Assembly (NCBI RefSeq): GCF_007197645.1
Contig: NZ_VKGK01000047.1
Span: 1 to 38,679, forward strand
Direction: 5' to 3'
Source of the DNA: Shewanella hanedai
Lineage (GTDB): Bacteria; Pseudomonadota; Gammaproteobacteria; Enterobacterales; Shewanellaceae
Length of the DNA stretch: 38,679 nt
Part shown: in pieces, positions 8,050-17,300 of the stretch
How the letters are laid out: each line of letters opens with the position of its first letter
Position numbering within the stretch: the first letter of the stretch is position 1
Program-made: the position numbers and the translations under genes
Notes under the pieces: model-generated
What the model was told of the DNA's origin: nothing
The model's database searches: none
Seen by the model: only the letters and a program-made list of their open reading frames with translations

Positions 8050-8490
8050 TTAATCTTTATCGTCGTCGAGTTTAATAAACATAAGATCACAGGGAATATT
8101 GCGCAGAAGTGGCTCGCTGGGTGAGGCTAACATCTGCTTAATCAAACTGGATTTATGGTGACCCATAATCAATAAATCGATATGGTGCTTTTTGACGCTG
8201 TCGAGAATTTCATCGTCCACATGTCCGCTATGAAATATATGTTCATTGATCTCATAACCATGTGCCTTGATAAGCTTGTTCATCGAAGCGATAGACTCTT
8301 GCCTTAATGCTTGATCTCTTTCTTCAAAATCGACACCAAGCATACCTTCATAAGTATTAAGTATATCTAAGTCTACGTGGATCAAGCTTAGTAGGGAGTG
8401 ATTTTGTTTCGCTATGTGAGCGGCTCTTTTTAATACTTTGTCACTGTCTTTGTTTAAGGCAACGGATAAAAGAATGTGTTTGTAATTCAT
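8050..8490 (-). CDS. UspA-type universal stress protein
   Basis: This is a 146-residue single-domain universal stress protein. It has the opening strand MNYKHILLSVALNKDS, the acidic strand LLSLIHVDLD, and the family's end LLIMGHHKSSLIKQMLASPSEPLLRNIPCDLMFIKL. The GHHKSS version lacks the full G-x2-G-x9-G-S/T ATP-binding pattern and resembles E. coli UspA (GHHQ), so it is probably in the non-ATP-binding class. I chose the ATG at 8490, preceded by GGTGATT; a GTG three codons earlier is possible. The gene is monocistronic and shares a terminator with gltS. Confidence 0.87.
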   Translation of the reverse strand: MNYKHILLSVALNKDSDKVLKRAAHIAKQNHSLLSLIHVDLDILNTYEGMLGVDFEERDQALRQESIASMNKLIKAHGYEINEHIFHSGHVDDEILDSVKKHHIDLLIMGHHKSSLIKQMLASPSEPLLRNIPCDLMFIKLDDDKD

Positions 8491-8705
8491 AATAATCACC
8501 AGATGTTGACTAAGTAGGAAGTTGATTTTTGACTTGCCTTTCTAGCACCAGAGTAGATCAAATTGATGCGGGAGAACATTGAGATTATTTAACGCTGTGA
8601 CTCAGTAAAATTGACTGTACATAGACGATAAATCGGAGTTGGTTAGGATTGGCAGTTTTTTAATAGGGAGTTTTGTTGGCTCCCTAGTTAGTATTGCTAC
8701 CTATG

Positions 8706-9227
8706 TTAAGCTGGGAGCAGCTCTTCAACGATTAATTTCAGCAAAAAGGTTTCACGCTCAATAGAGAGTCCTTTTTTAGGGTTATTTGCGATTGTATGCT
8801 CATTGTGTTTAATGGCTTCATGGATATTGATCCACACTGGAACCATGCCATTTTGAATCTCATGTTGCTCTAACTTCGTTTCCCCCAGCTCTGGGTGGAT
8901 GTCACAGACAAAGCAGTAAGATTCCATGTGCACGATATTGAACTCGCCTTTGTGCCAAGGGCGGAACTCTTCATATAGACCGAACTCGTTTACTATCTCA
9001 ATATGCCTCGCACCGGTTTCTTCTTCAAGCTCACGAATTAATCCAGCTTCAATAGACTCCCCTTCATCTACTCCACCACCAGGAAGGCTATAGTCGTGGT
9101 AGCGCTCGGTATACAAGATTAAGATGTTTTCACCATCAAGAATAATGCCTCGTGCAGCTTTTCGAATGAAGGTTTTACCGTCGAGGGAATCGATATCTGG
9201 ATGTGTGCTTGAAGCTAATAAACGCAT
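8706..9227 (-). CDS. Nudix hydrolase
   Basis: This 173-residue cytoplasmic pyrophosphatase has a complete Nudix box. It begins GGVDEGESIEAGLI and continues RELEEETGA, matching G-x5-E-x7-R-E-U-x-E-E-x-G-U, so Mg2+ binding and catalysis should be intact. The flanking strand KAARGIILDGENILILY and YHDYSLPGGG are normal for the fold. The substrate (nucleotide sugar, oxidised nucleotide or other X-diphosphate) cannot be predicted. The gene stands alone on the minus strand. The 215-base spacer downstream holds an AGGGAG...CTCCCT hairpin (8668-8688) without a correctly oriented T-tract. Confidence 0.88.
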   Translation of the reverse strand: MRLLASSTHPDIDSLDGKTFIRKAARGIILDGENILILYTERYHDYSLPGGGVDEGESIEAGLIRELEEETGARHIEIVNEFGLYEEFRPWHKGEFNIVHMESYCFVCDIHPELGETKLEQHEIQNGMVPVWINIHEAIKHNEHTIANNPKKGLSIERETFLLKLIVEELLPA

Positions 9228-9355
9228 GTGAAGATCTAATGTGAGGATGAAAGCCCAAGATTATACCTAGGTAGATTGAAAATACGAATTTGACGTTTTG
9301 CGAATAGGTTTGCAGCGATTATCCTAAACTGGGTTCAGAATTTTGCATGAAAAAG

Positions 9356-10093
9356 TTAAGCCATGGAAACGGAAGCATGGTTTATTTCGAGTTGTTGATA
9401 GTCAGTCATTACCTTACCTAAATCTCCGCTGCGAGAGTGTTGACTCATTCGCTGGTAGTGCAAAATGGTTTTTGCTAGGTATTGTCTATCTTCCTCGCGT
9501 TCAAAGTTCCACATTTGCGACCCCACCTTTACAAGGGGAATGTCCACATGGCTGGATAGATGCATGATTTCGTAGAAACGATTGTTCTCTTTGACTAGGC
9601 ATTCTTGTATCAGGCCTAATTTCATCTCAATCAATCTTGATCGAACTTTATAGTTATGATGCACAGGGCAGAGAATAAACTCTAATGACTTGTCGCCATG
9701 GTTAGACAAGATGGTTTGCACTAACTCTACTAAGAGCTCGCCACCGACTCCAGCAATAATTATCAGGTGTGTTGCGTGCTGATTGAATTTATCCAGAGGG
9801 AGTTGTGCCACATCGATACAATGAACCAGCCATTGAGCTGACCCCGATATAACAGATGGTGTTAATGTAGTTTGAGGGGAAACAGATTGTGGAAAGAAAC
9901 GCATAAGCTTGCGCTCTAACTCTGCCATCAAGTCATCCACCATATCGACAAAGTGGATGTTGGAGGCCGCATCTCTTTGCAAGAGCTTAGCGCCAAGCAA
10001 ACCATGATCGCAGCAGCAATCCCAGATATGGTCATATTGACGTGTAATTAGCGTGTCGATTTGACCTAAGCGTTGGCTCAACTTCACTGACAT
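9356..10093 (-). CDS. trmK: tRNA (adenine22-N1)-methyltransferase TrmK family
   Basis: This 245-residue class I SAM-dependent methyltransferase is of the TrmK type, which makes m1A22 in tRNA in Gram-positive bacteria. Supporting features are the N-terminal LSQRLGQIDTLI, the SAM loop DCCCDHGLLG (residues 25-34), the acidic strand IHFVDMVDDLM, and LIIIAGVGGELLVELV. The C-terminal part (LCPVHHNYKVRSRLIE) also fits. Homologues occur in marine Gammaproteobacteria, but whether they methylate A22 there is not shown by sequence. The next gene on the same strand lies 26 bases upstream, so the pair may be one unit. Confidence 0.82.
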   Translation of the reverse strand: MSVKLSQRLGQIDTLITRQYDHIWDCCCDHGLLGAKLLQRDAASNIHFVDMVDDLMAELERKLMRFFPQSVSPQTTLTPSVISGSAQWLVHCIDVAQLPLDKFNQHATHLIIIAGVGGELLVELVQTILSNHGDKSLEFILCPVHHNYKVRSRLIEMKLGLIQECLVKENNRFYEIMHLSSHVDIPLVKVGSQMWNFEREEDRQYLAKTILHYQRMSQHSRSGDLGKVMTDYQQLEINHASVSMA

Positions 10094-10119
10094 TGTACTC
10101 TTAAAGACAGCCTGAAAAA

Positions 10120-10362
10120 TTAAAGTACGAGTTCAATCTCTAGTTGGATATCGGTGCAATGTTTTTTACAAAACACACCGTAAGTTTTCCCTGAATCTTT
10201 TTCTTTAGGCACGACCAACTTAAGTGGCTGCTTACAGGTTTCACATAATACTGTGTTGCCTTTAAAGAGACGCTTGATTAGATTTTTTTGCTCATTAAAC
10301 GACTTAGCCGTTGTTTGATTGATCATTGAAAAGTCGATTTTATTAGTCTCTGTAGTCATCAT
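10120..10362 (-). CDS. Small zinc-ribbon-like protein, function unknown
   Basis: This 80-residue protein has a C-terminal half with two cysteine knuckles: CETC (about residues 39-42) and CKKHC (about 65-69), spaced 22 residues apart. This suggests a zinc ribbon. The N-terminal half is polar and basic (NLIKRLFKGN). Two ATG codons stand in tandem at the start. It lies directly upstream of trmK on the same strand and may be co-transcribed with it. I do not recognise a named family. A nucleic-acid-binding or accessory role is only a guess from the zinc pattern. Confidence 0.65.
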   Translation of the reverse strand: MMTTETNKIDFSMINQTTAKSFNEQKNLIKRLFKGNTVLCETCKQPLKLVVPKEKDSGKTYGVFCKKHCTDIQLEIELVL

Positions 10363-10597
10363 TATTCTTGGTTAGTCTCGCGATGACGGCATTATACCCA
10401 AGCTACTTTAGAATGCGAGAAATACCCAACTGCGGTTAGATACGGAACTAAGCCTGCCGAGAAGTGACACCGTACAAGCCAATAAATGACTCTTCGGTTA
10501 ATGGCTATTTAGTCGATATTTCCCTGTGAACTTACAGCGGAACTATTTAGACTAATGATTCAATCATAATTAAGCACTGAATATAGGCAATAGATAT

Positions 10598-10765
10598 ATG
10601 TCTGCTGATATAAACCAAAGTTCAATTGATGGGGCTAGTGATGAGGTTAAGCTTGCCGTGGACCTCATCTATCTTCTTGAAAGTCATAATATCGACCCGC
10701 AAGTCGCATTGTCTGCACTGGAAATTGTGGCATCGGATCTTAAGGTTAAACTTTCTAAAGCCTAG
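10598..10765 (+). CDS. rsmS: DUF2496 protein, RsmS/YbaM family
   Basis: This 55-residue protein reads MSADINQSSIDGASDEVKLA, then VDLIYLLESHNIDPQVALSA, ending LEIVASDLKVKLSKA. It closely follows the E. coli YbaM/RsmS pattern DDVKLAVDLIVLLEENQI...VLRALDIVKRDYEKKL as I recall it. The family (DUF2496) is a tiny helical protein linked in Pectobacterium to Rsm-dependent regulation; its molecular action is unclear. The ATG at 10598 is preceded by ATAGG. A minus-strand open frame covers the same bases but has no family resemblance. The gene is easily missed because of its size. Confidence 0.8.
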   Translation: MSADINQSSIDGASDEVKLAVDLIYLLESHNIDPQVALSALEIVASDLKVKLSKA

Positions 10766-10884
10766 TTCTGTGAGGTTTAATACAATTAAGATGTAGTGTG
10801 TCTCTGCTGAAATATTGTTCACTCTTGTACGGTCTAATTAAACAGACCCATTTTTTTGAAGTGAAGAAGTGAATCGGAGAGATT

Positions 10885-11145
10885 ATGTGCGGCACACCTA
10901 AGACTAATATATCAGCGACGATACCCAAGACACCCTTTAGAAGTTTTATGGCGACAATGAGTTTGGCCCAACGCAAACGTTTTGCCGAAGTGGCTAACCG
11001 CGCTGAAGAGCGCCGTGAGATTAGAGAAAACTATCAACGTCAAATCACCGAAAAAGATAAATTAAACAGCCAACACCGCGCAAAGCCTAGTTTATTGGCA
11101 AAGCTAAAATCTTGGTGCGATCAAACCGTCAAGTTAATGGGGTAA
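10885..11145 (+). CDS. Small basic protein, function unknown
   Basis: This 86-residue protein follows a good ribosome site (CGGAGAGATT then ATG). The middle is a long charged helix (SLAQRKRFAEVANRAEERRE, then IRENYQRQITEKDKL). It ends in a basic amphipathic segment, AKLKSWCDQTVKLMG. No signal peptide or domain is recognised. Base composition and codon use look like the neighbouring genes. It converges on the acetyltransferase gene with 75 bases between them. The coding call rests on the ribosome site, helix pattern and absence of a better frame. Confidence 0.6.
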   Translation: MCGTPKTNISATIPKTPFRSFMATMSLAQRKRFAEVANRAEERREIRENYQRQITEKDKLNSQHRAKPSLLAKLKSWCDQTVKLMG

Positions 11146-11220
11146 ACGAAGGGATTGTATTACTAGAACACTCCATTTTATGGTTTTCCTGCTCTCTTCA
11201 CTGACTTTACATTTGCAATA

Positions 11221-11835
11221 TTACACCTTATCTCGTCTGTCTCCGATAATTCGTGCTGGGTTACCTGCCATGATGGCGTAGGGAGTAACATCTTTGGTGA
11301 CAATGCATCCCATGCCAATGACGGCGCAGTCACCTATGGTCACACCATCAACGATACCGGCCTGTGCGCCAATCCAAACATCCTTACCTATGGTGACACC
11401 TTTAGAGTTTGAAGCTTGCTGATAGATAGGGCTATCCGGTGCCATGCCGTGGTTGAAAGCGTAGATGGTAACGTTATTGGCAATGCGAGTTTGCGCACCG
11501 ATTCTTATACCTGCGCGCCCTCCGTCCAAAGAGCAACCATGGTTTATTGCCACTTCATCACCTAGAGTGATGGGCCCGTGGAGAAAGCTGTCGGCGGCTA
11601 TCATGCAGCGCGAGCCGATAATGATGTCTCGTCCGGGCTCTGCAAAGAGTTTGACTTCGGGGGCGATAAAGCAGTTTTCAGCAAATGATACCGTCTCCAG
11701 TGCCATAAACTCAGCTTGAACTTGTGCTTGCCAAGGCTCAGCCCAACTCAATAGCTTAGGTTTGAGATTAAAATAGAGCCAAGGCATATAAGAGAGACGC
11801 TTTTTATGCTGAGCTTGATAATCGGGTGTCGACAA
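11221..11835 (-). CDS. Hexapeptide-repeat acyltransferase (maltose/galactoside acetyltransferase-like)
   Basis: This 204-residue left-handed beta-helix acyltransferase has the repeating hexad pattern from FAENCFIAPEVKLFA through DIIIGSRCMIAADSFL, and VTIGKDVWIGAQAGIVDGVT to the last coil. NHGM (about residues 128-131) holds the usual catalytic His. It ends with AIMAGNPARIIGDR, the family's signature for CoA-dependent O-acetyltransferases such as Maa, LacA and NodL. The substrate is unknown. The start is TTG, with AAGGAG five bases before it, 11 bases after the trmO stop. That suggests translation from a shared mRNA with trmO and the RcsF-like gene. Confidence 0.87.
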   Translation of the reverse strand: MSTPDYQAQHKKRLSYMPWLYFNLKPKLLSWAEPWQAQVQAEFMALETVSFAENCFIAPEVKLFAEPGRDIIIGSRCMIAADSFLHGPITLGDEVAINHGCSLDGGRAGIRIGAQTRIANNVTIYAFNHGMAPDSPIYQQASNSKGVTIGKDVWIGAQAGIVDGVTIGDCAVIGMGCIVTKDVTPYAIMAGNPARIIGDRRDKV

Positions 11836-11846
11836 AAATGCTCCTT

Positions 11847-12569
11847 TTACCCTTTGGGCCCAGCACGTAACTCGGTAACCACGATTCTGTTTTCTTGCAT
11901 ATGCCAGAGAATATCTAAGTCATACAGGGCAACTTGATACTCTTTAGGATCGGCCTTGGCTTTTTTATAAGCCGGACGAGGATCTTGTGCTAATACGCCG
12001 ATGATGAGCTCTGCTAATCTGGGGTATTGCTCCAACTTTTCATAAGCGACCACTTGCTGATGGGCGTGTGCAGAAAACTGGACTTCGGCTAAAGCAGGCG
12101 CTTCATGGGCTATCCCGCCTTGTGCATCCGCTACGGAATCTGAAAAAGGAATATAGGGCTTAATGTCGATGACAGGAGTGCCATCGAGGAGATCCATGCC
12201 AGAAATCTCTAACGAAACTACGCCGTTCTGGTGATGGATTTTATGTAACTTCACCACTGATTGTCCGATGCCATTGGGTCTGAAGGTTGAACGGGTAGCA
12301 AACACGCCCAACTTTTCATTGCCACCAAGGCGAGGGGGTCTGACGGTGGTTTTCCATCCTTGTGACAGATTCTCATGAAAACTGAATAACAGCCATAGGT
12401 GCGAATACTGCTCTAAGCCTCTAACTGCGTCGATATGATTAAAGGGCGCTTGCAGCTCAACAAAACCACGGGCTGCGGTAACGAGTCCTGGTTGCCTTGG
12501 GATGCCAAACTTTTGCTTATAGGGAGTGCGGCACAGGGCGACAGCCTGGATTTGACTGGTAAATGTCAT
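11847..12569 (-). CDS. trmO: tRNA (N6-threonylcarbamoyladenosine37-N6)-methyltransferase TrmO
   Basis: This 240-residue protein of the TrmO (TsaA/YaeB) family adds a methyl group to t6A37 in certain tRNAs, using SAM. The family beta-barrel is visible as CRTPYKQKFGIPRQPGL, RGLEQYSHLWLLFSFH, VRPPRLGGNEKLGVFATRS and FRPNGIGQSVVKL. DLLDGTPVIDIKPYIPFSD and the C-terminal DPRPAYKK complete the match. The length equals that of E. coli TrmO. It lies 25 bases after the RcsF-like gene, the same gene pair and order seen in E. coli (rcsF-trmO), which supports both calls. Confidence 0.93.
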   Translation of the reverse strand: MTFTSQIQAVALCRTPYKQKFGIPRQPGLVTAARGFVELQAPFNHIDAVRGLEQYSHLWLLFSFHENLSQGWKTTVRPPRLGGNEKLGVFATRSTFRPNGIGQSVVKLHKIHHQNGVVSLEISGMDLLDGTPVIDIKPYIPFSDSVADAQGGIAHEAPALAEVQFSAHAHQQVVAYEKLEQYPRLAELIIGVLAQDPRPAYKKAKADPKEYQVALYDLDILWHMQENRIVVTELRAGPKG

Positions 12570-12594
12570 TTGGATTTTGCTTCTTCAATCAGGA

Positions 12595-12978
12595 TCAGTG
12601 AGTGGTGGTATCGACAGTGTTAATGGCTTGACCGACGCAGATAGCACTGCTCACACACAGAGGTGTTTGCTCAGAAGCGAGGAAACAAGTCTTGATAATA
12701 AGACCATTTGCACCTTTATCTGCTGCAGCACGTCTGGCGATGGTACGGGCCTCTACTATGCTGGCTGGTGGATCATTTTTAGCTATCTGACAAGATTCAC
12801 CTTCAACTAAACCTTTACGCTCAAAGTTGCCGCTGGGTAGGCTATTTTCATAGACAATGACATCAGATGCCTTGAAGTAATCGTTGATCGCTTCACCACT
12901 GAGATTACTGTTAAATTTGTATTCGCCGGCACATCCACTTAGGAGTATTACGAGAGCTGGGATTAACATTTTTTTCAT
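12595..12978 (-). CDS. rcsF: RcsF-like outer-membrane lipoprotein
   Basis: This 127-residue lipoprotein has lipobox LSGC with the lipidated Cys16. The folded domain matches RcsF: GESCQIAKNDPPASIVEAR, then KGANGLIIKTC, then TPLCVSSAICVGQAINT. Its four cysteines (63, 98, 108, 114) are spaced 35-10-6, nearly as in E. coli RcsF (35-9-6), where they form two crossed disulfides. The proline-rich linker after the lipidated cysteine in E. coli is largely missing. In enterobacteria RcsF senses envelope stress for the Rcs phosphorelay and threads through BamA/porins. No Rcs partner gene is in this window. Adjacency to trmO is conserved with E. coli. Confidence 0.85.
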   Translation of the reverse strand: MKKMLIPALVILLSGCAGEYKFNSNLSGEAINDYFKASDVIVYENSLPSGNFERKGLVEGESCQIAKNDPPASIVEARTIARRAAADKGANGLIIKTCFLASEQTPLCVSSAICVGQAINTVDTTTH

Positions 12979-13013
12979 GATTTAGGCCTGTGATCCAGAT
13001 GTTTTTTGGGATT

Positions 13014-14306
13014 CTATCGCTTTAGGTACTTTTGATAAAGCTGTTGTTGTCGATTATTTAAATCCACTTTTCTGCCATCGATATACACCTGTTCTATTTT
13101 TGTCATCATGGGATCCAATATGTCGCCAGTGGATATGACCAAGTTTGCAGCATAGCCCGCTGCAATCGCGCCCATCATATCAGCGCCAATGATTCTAGCT
13201 GCATCGAGAGTGATGCTTTTCAACGCTTCCTCTTTGCTCAACCCATAAGCAACCGTTTGCCCAGCGGCTAAAGGTAAGTTACGGCTGTTCCAGTCAGAAG
13301 AGAAGCCCAGTGCGAAGGGAATTTGAGCTTGTTTAAGCAGAGCAGGGATCTTAAAACTCAGCTCTATGGGTTCGTCATTTCTCATGGGAAGGCTGAGGGT
13401 CTTGGTGTAGATCACCTGCGCGCCTATTTCATTGAGCTGCTCACCGAGGCGCCAAGCATCATACCCGCCGACGATCACTAACTTAAACTGATACTGTTTC
13501 GCCAGAGATACCGCCTCTTCTATCTGTTTTTGCCCATTTGCATGAACAAAGAGTTTAGCTTGACCTCGATATAGCGGTAGCAATGCTTGCCAGCGAATAT
13601 CCTGTGTGGATATTTTGTTGGCATTACTGGCTAGAAAATAGCGATAGCCGTCAGAGAAGATGCGATCGATCTGCGTTAAGCTACTTTGGTATTTTTCCAG
13701 TGTCTTTTTACGCTTATCTTTATCTTCGGGCAGTGCTTCCTGATGCGGCCAATAGAGGTGAAAAGCCAATGTAGACGGTACAACTGCATCCTCTATTGTC
13801 CAGCTGTCGAGTGAAACAAGTGCTGACTGGCCGGCTAAACGTTCCCCTTGAGGAACAACTTGAGCATGGGTAATACCATTGACTCTAACCGTGGGAATAA
13901 TTTCAGAATCTGGATTAAAGGCATCTATCGCTTCAAGCTGCGGGTTGCTTAAGCCTATCTCATAGCTGTCATTACTGGGGCGCATCATCTCAACTTCAAT
14001 TAATCCCATACTGGTATCGAGCGCGATGAGACCCGGGTAAATATGTTTATTGGTGACGTCGACAATCACTGCATCCGGTGCGGTTAAATCCGAGCCTATG
14101 CTTTTAATGACGCCATCTTGAATTAACAGATCGGTATTGAGCTTCACTCCGTCGGTAACGGTATGCAAGGTGGCATTTTTAAAGAGGATGCTGGCAGCTT
14201 GAGCTGGTGCGGGCACCATATCATGGGCTAGCACGGCGGTTGATAATAGGGATAATTGCGCCAGTATTGCGATAGCAAAGGCGTTAGGTCGGTTTGATCT
14301 TCTCAT
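13014..14306 (-). CDS. Exported amidohydrolase-family protein lacking the HxH metal motif
   Basis: This 430-residue protein of the amidohydrolase superfamily is predicted periplasmic. It has a basic start MRRSNRPNAF, a hydrophobic signal and a cleavage site near VLAHD. The composite beta-sandwich is clear (SILFKNATLHTVTDGVKLNT, and a C-terminal ANLVISTGDILDP). The barrel strand that should read HxH is IYPGLIALDTSMG, so two metal ligands are missing. FVHANGQ and FSSDWNSR remain. Catalysis as a normal metal hydrolase is therefore doubtful. I chose the ATG at 14306, which overlaps the upstream stop as TAATG and follows GGGAGGAGAG. A longer start at 14339 would run inside the upstream gene. The two genes are translationally coupled. 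Confidence 0.82.
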   Translation of the reverse strand: MRRSNRPNAFAIAILAQLSLLSTAVLAHDMVPAPAQAASILFKNATLHTVTDGVKLNTDLLIQDGVIKSIGSDLTAPDAVIVDVTNKHIYPGLIALDTSMGLIEVEMMRPSNDSYEIGLSNPQLEAIDAFNPDSEIIPTVRVNGITHAQVVPQGERLAGQSALVSLDSWTIEDAVVPSTLAFHLYWPHQEALPEDKDKRKKTLEKYQSSLTQIDRIFSDGYRYFLASNANKISTQDIRWQALLPLYRGQAKLFVHANGQKQIEEAVSLAKQYQFKLVIVGGYDAWRLGEQLNEIGAQVIYTKTLSLPMRNDEPIELSFKIPALLKQAQIPFALGFSSDWNSRNLPLAAGQTVAYGLSKEEALKSITLDAARIIGADMMGAIAAGYAANLVISTGDILDPMMTKIEQVYIDGRKVDLNNRQQQLYQKYLKR

Positions 14307-17300
14307 TATATCTCTCCTCCCTGACGCGAGTGTTGCCACGCATCATACTGAGTATCGCAGTGCCATTCAGGCTCTCTTATTTCATCAACAACTTCTCCGG
14401 GAGGCTGTGGGTTGTCGCTGTTTTGGCTGATTAGGATTTTTTGAATCAATGCGGCTCTCTCTTCGTTCACTTTTTGCAGCATCTGTTTGTCGACTCTACG
14501 ATCAAAATAGCGTTTGCCTTCAATCCAAGTAGATTCAACCTTGGCGTATACAGACAGGGGAGAGTGATCCCAAAGTACGATGTCAGCCTGTTTCCCTTTG
14601 GTAATAGACCCTAACTCCTCATCGATACCTAACTGAATTGCAGGATTAATAGTGATCATGTTCCACGCGTTTTCTGGTGACATGTCGCAGTACATAATCG
14701 ATTTTGCTGCTTCTTGATTTAGACGTCTTTGCATCTCATAGTCATCGGAATTGATGCTGGTTAACACGCCACTATCTTGCATCAAACAGGTATTTTGTGG
14801 GATGGCATCGTAAACCTCGAACTTATATGCCCACCAATCAGAAAAGGTCGATGCGGATGCTCCGTGTGCGGCCATCTCATCAGCAACTTTGTAGCCCTCG
14901 AGAATGTGAGTGAAGGTGCCAACTTTAAATTTGTATGCTTCAGCTAGGCGTAGAAACATTAAAATCTCCGATTGTACATATGAATGAATATGCACTTCGC
15001 GTTTTTGCTCTAGCACTTCGACGATGGCATCTAAACGGTAGTTCGGTTGCGGTGCCACTTGGCGACGTTTTTCACTTCTCCTGAGCTTTTGATAATCATC
15101 TAGCGCTTGCTGATAGGCTTGGGCTTCATTAAAGGCTTCGGTGAACAGTGACTTCACTCCCATTCGACTCTGTGGGAAACGTCTGGTGAAGTTGTCTCCC
15201 CAGTTACTCTGTTTGACGTTTTCACCTAAGGCAAATTTGATACTTGCAGGTGCGGGAGTGTATTTTAGCGCTGTTGCATTCTCACCCCATTTCATCTGAA
15301 TGACTTGTGCCTGCCCGCCAATGGGGTTGGCACTGCCGTGTAGTAATTGGGCTGTGGTCACTCCGCCAGCAAGTGCTCGATAAATTGCGATATCGTCAGG
15401 ATTGATGATGTCACCAATGCGCACCTCTGAGGTGATGGCATCTGTGCCTTCATTGGTGCCGCCATTAATGGCGATATGTGAATGCTCATCAATGATCCCT
15501 GCTGTGATATGTTTGCCGGTTGCATCGATAAATTGATAGCCGGATGGGGTGGAAAGCTGTTGGCCTATACGCTCTATCTCTCCATGTGAAATGAGCAGAT
15601 CACTTTGTTCGAGAATCCCTTGCTTGTCAGAAGTCCAGATAGTGGCATTACTGATGTGCAGTTTTTCCGACTTAAATGCTGCCTCCCTTCCATAAGCAAC
15701 ATTCGGTTGGGTTAATGTCGAGACATATTCTACTGCGGGTTTGGGCTCGGCGATGAGTATAGGGATAACTTGCTTTGTGGGGAGTCCAGCTATTGTTGTG
15801 ACGGTATTATGCTTATCGAGCATGCGCCCATGTATACCTTGTTCATCAAACCACAAAGTAAAACGATTGATTCCATCAAAGCCTGCCTGACTCATCTCGG
15901 CGTTGAAGGTTAATCTACTGCCATGATAGTTAATATTAAACAGGGAAATCTGTTGTTCACCGCTGGTGAGAAAACCGGTCAATTGATCTTTATCTGTTTT
16001 ATCTAATTCAAGATCAAGTGTGAGTTCACCGACTTGAAGTTGAAATATTTGATCGAGTAAATTGGTATTTCGATCAATGAGCTGTTTTTCATCTCCCTGT
16101 AGCCAAACGCTGTGGATCTCCCCCTCCTGAAATATATTTCCTTTGGTAATAACAAGGTCAGCCATAAACCCAGCCTTTAATCGACCGCTTATCTCACCAA
16201 TCCCTGCAATTTCCGCGGCATCAGTGGTGAGGGCAGCTAAAGCCGCTTCTTCACTCAAACCTGAGTTGATGGCTTGCCTAAGTCGTGGCCAAAAAAGTTT
16301 GGCATCAATTCCGTGTTGGGTTAAAGCGAAGGGGATCTTCGCATCCTAGACGCTTTTGAGGTTACCCGGAGCTCGTTCCCAGTGGCGCATTCTGGCTAAA
16401 CTGACTTCTCTTTCAATGTCATTGTCGCCTATTTTGGGGGATGCTGGGAAGTTTAGCGGGAGAATTAAGCCATAGGGGAAGGTTTTTAATTCATTTATAC
16501 GGGCGTACTCTTTGCCATTTCCAAGTAAGTGAGCTGTTAGTTTATGCTCACTTAACATTTGTGCTGCTCTGAGTTGATTGTTTAAGTTACGAGCATCGAA
16601 AATGATAGTTTCATTCTTTATGTCACTTAATTTAGCAAAAGCACTATTAAATTCGACAAGGGTATTTTGAGGTTTAGAAAATGATTTACTTTTATTCTCA
16701 CTATACCAATTCGCATCGGACAAGGTCTGGCGAATAAGGGCCATACTTCCCATTAGGGACTCGGGGTAATCTTGTGGTGAGCTGCCTTTGTCAAATGCCA
16801 TAAAATGATTCGTTTTGGCTTGGTATATAATCTCATTTGCATACTTATCCGCCAGAGATAATGTCACTCCACGTCCACGGAATATGCCATCTAGATTGCT
16901 TGACTGTACGCTGGTAAAGCCATTTTCAACCCAATCAAGTGCTTTCTCTTTATTAGGATAAACAAAGTTAAACCACTCTTTTTCTGAATGAATAGCGCCA
17001 TTTTCTGCATTACCACCTATTCGTTTGATTTCATAAACCGGAGACTGGTTCTCTGTTTTAGGGGGGGCAAAATCTATAGCGTAATCAGTAAAGGGATCAG
17101 TAAAGCCTGGATAGATAGTGTAACCATTTAAATTGATAACATAGGCATGTTCAGGAACCTTGTTATTTTTCACAATACCAATAATCTTATTCTTTTCGAT
17201 TAGTAGCGTGGCATTTTCAATACGCTCACCAGGTTGCACCATCAAGGTTGCGTGGGTTAATGCAGTGATTTTTGGCGTGTTATCAGTAAGTTGGTCGTTT

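Noticed and set aside
8668..8688. AGGGAG/CTCCCT hairpin as terminator of the Nudix gene
   Set aside because: The T-run lies on the wrong side for a minus-strand transcript, so it is not called as a terminator.
9343..9567. 74-codon plus-strand open frame over trmK
   Set aside because: It is antisense to a well-supported methyltransferase gene and has no family features.
12577..12810. 77-codon plus-strand open frame over the RcsF-like gene
   Set aside because: It is antisense to a gene with a lipobox, a conserved cysteine pattern and syntenic support.
14307..14339. Longer start of the 430-residue amidohydrolase at 14339
   Set aside because: It runs into the upstream gene and lacks a ribosome site. 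The ATG at 14306 has GGGAGGAGAG before it and a proper signal peptide after it.
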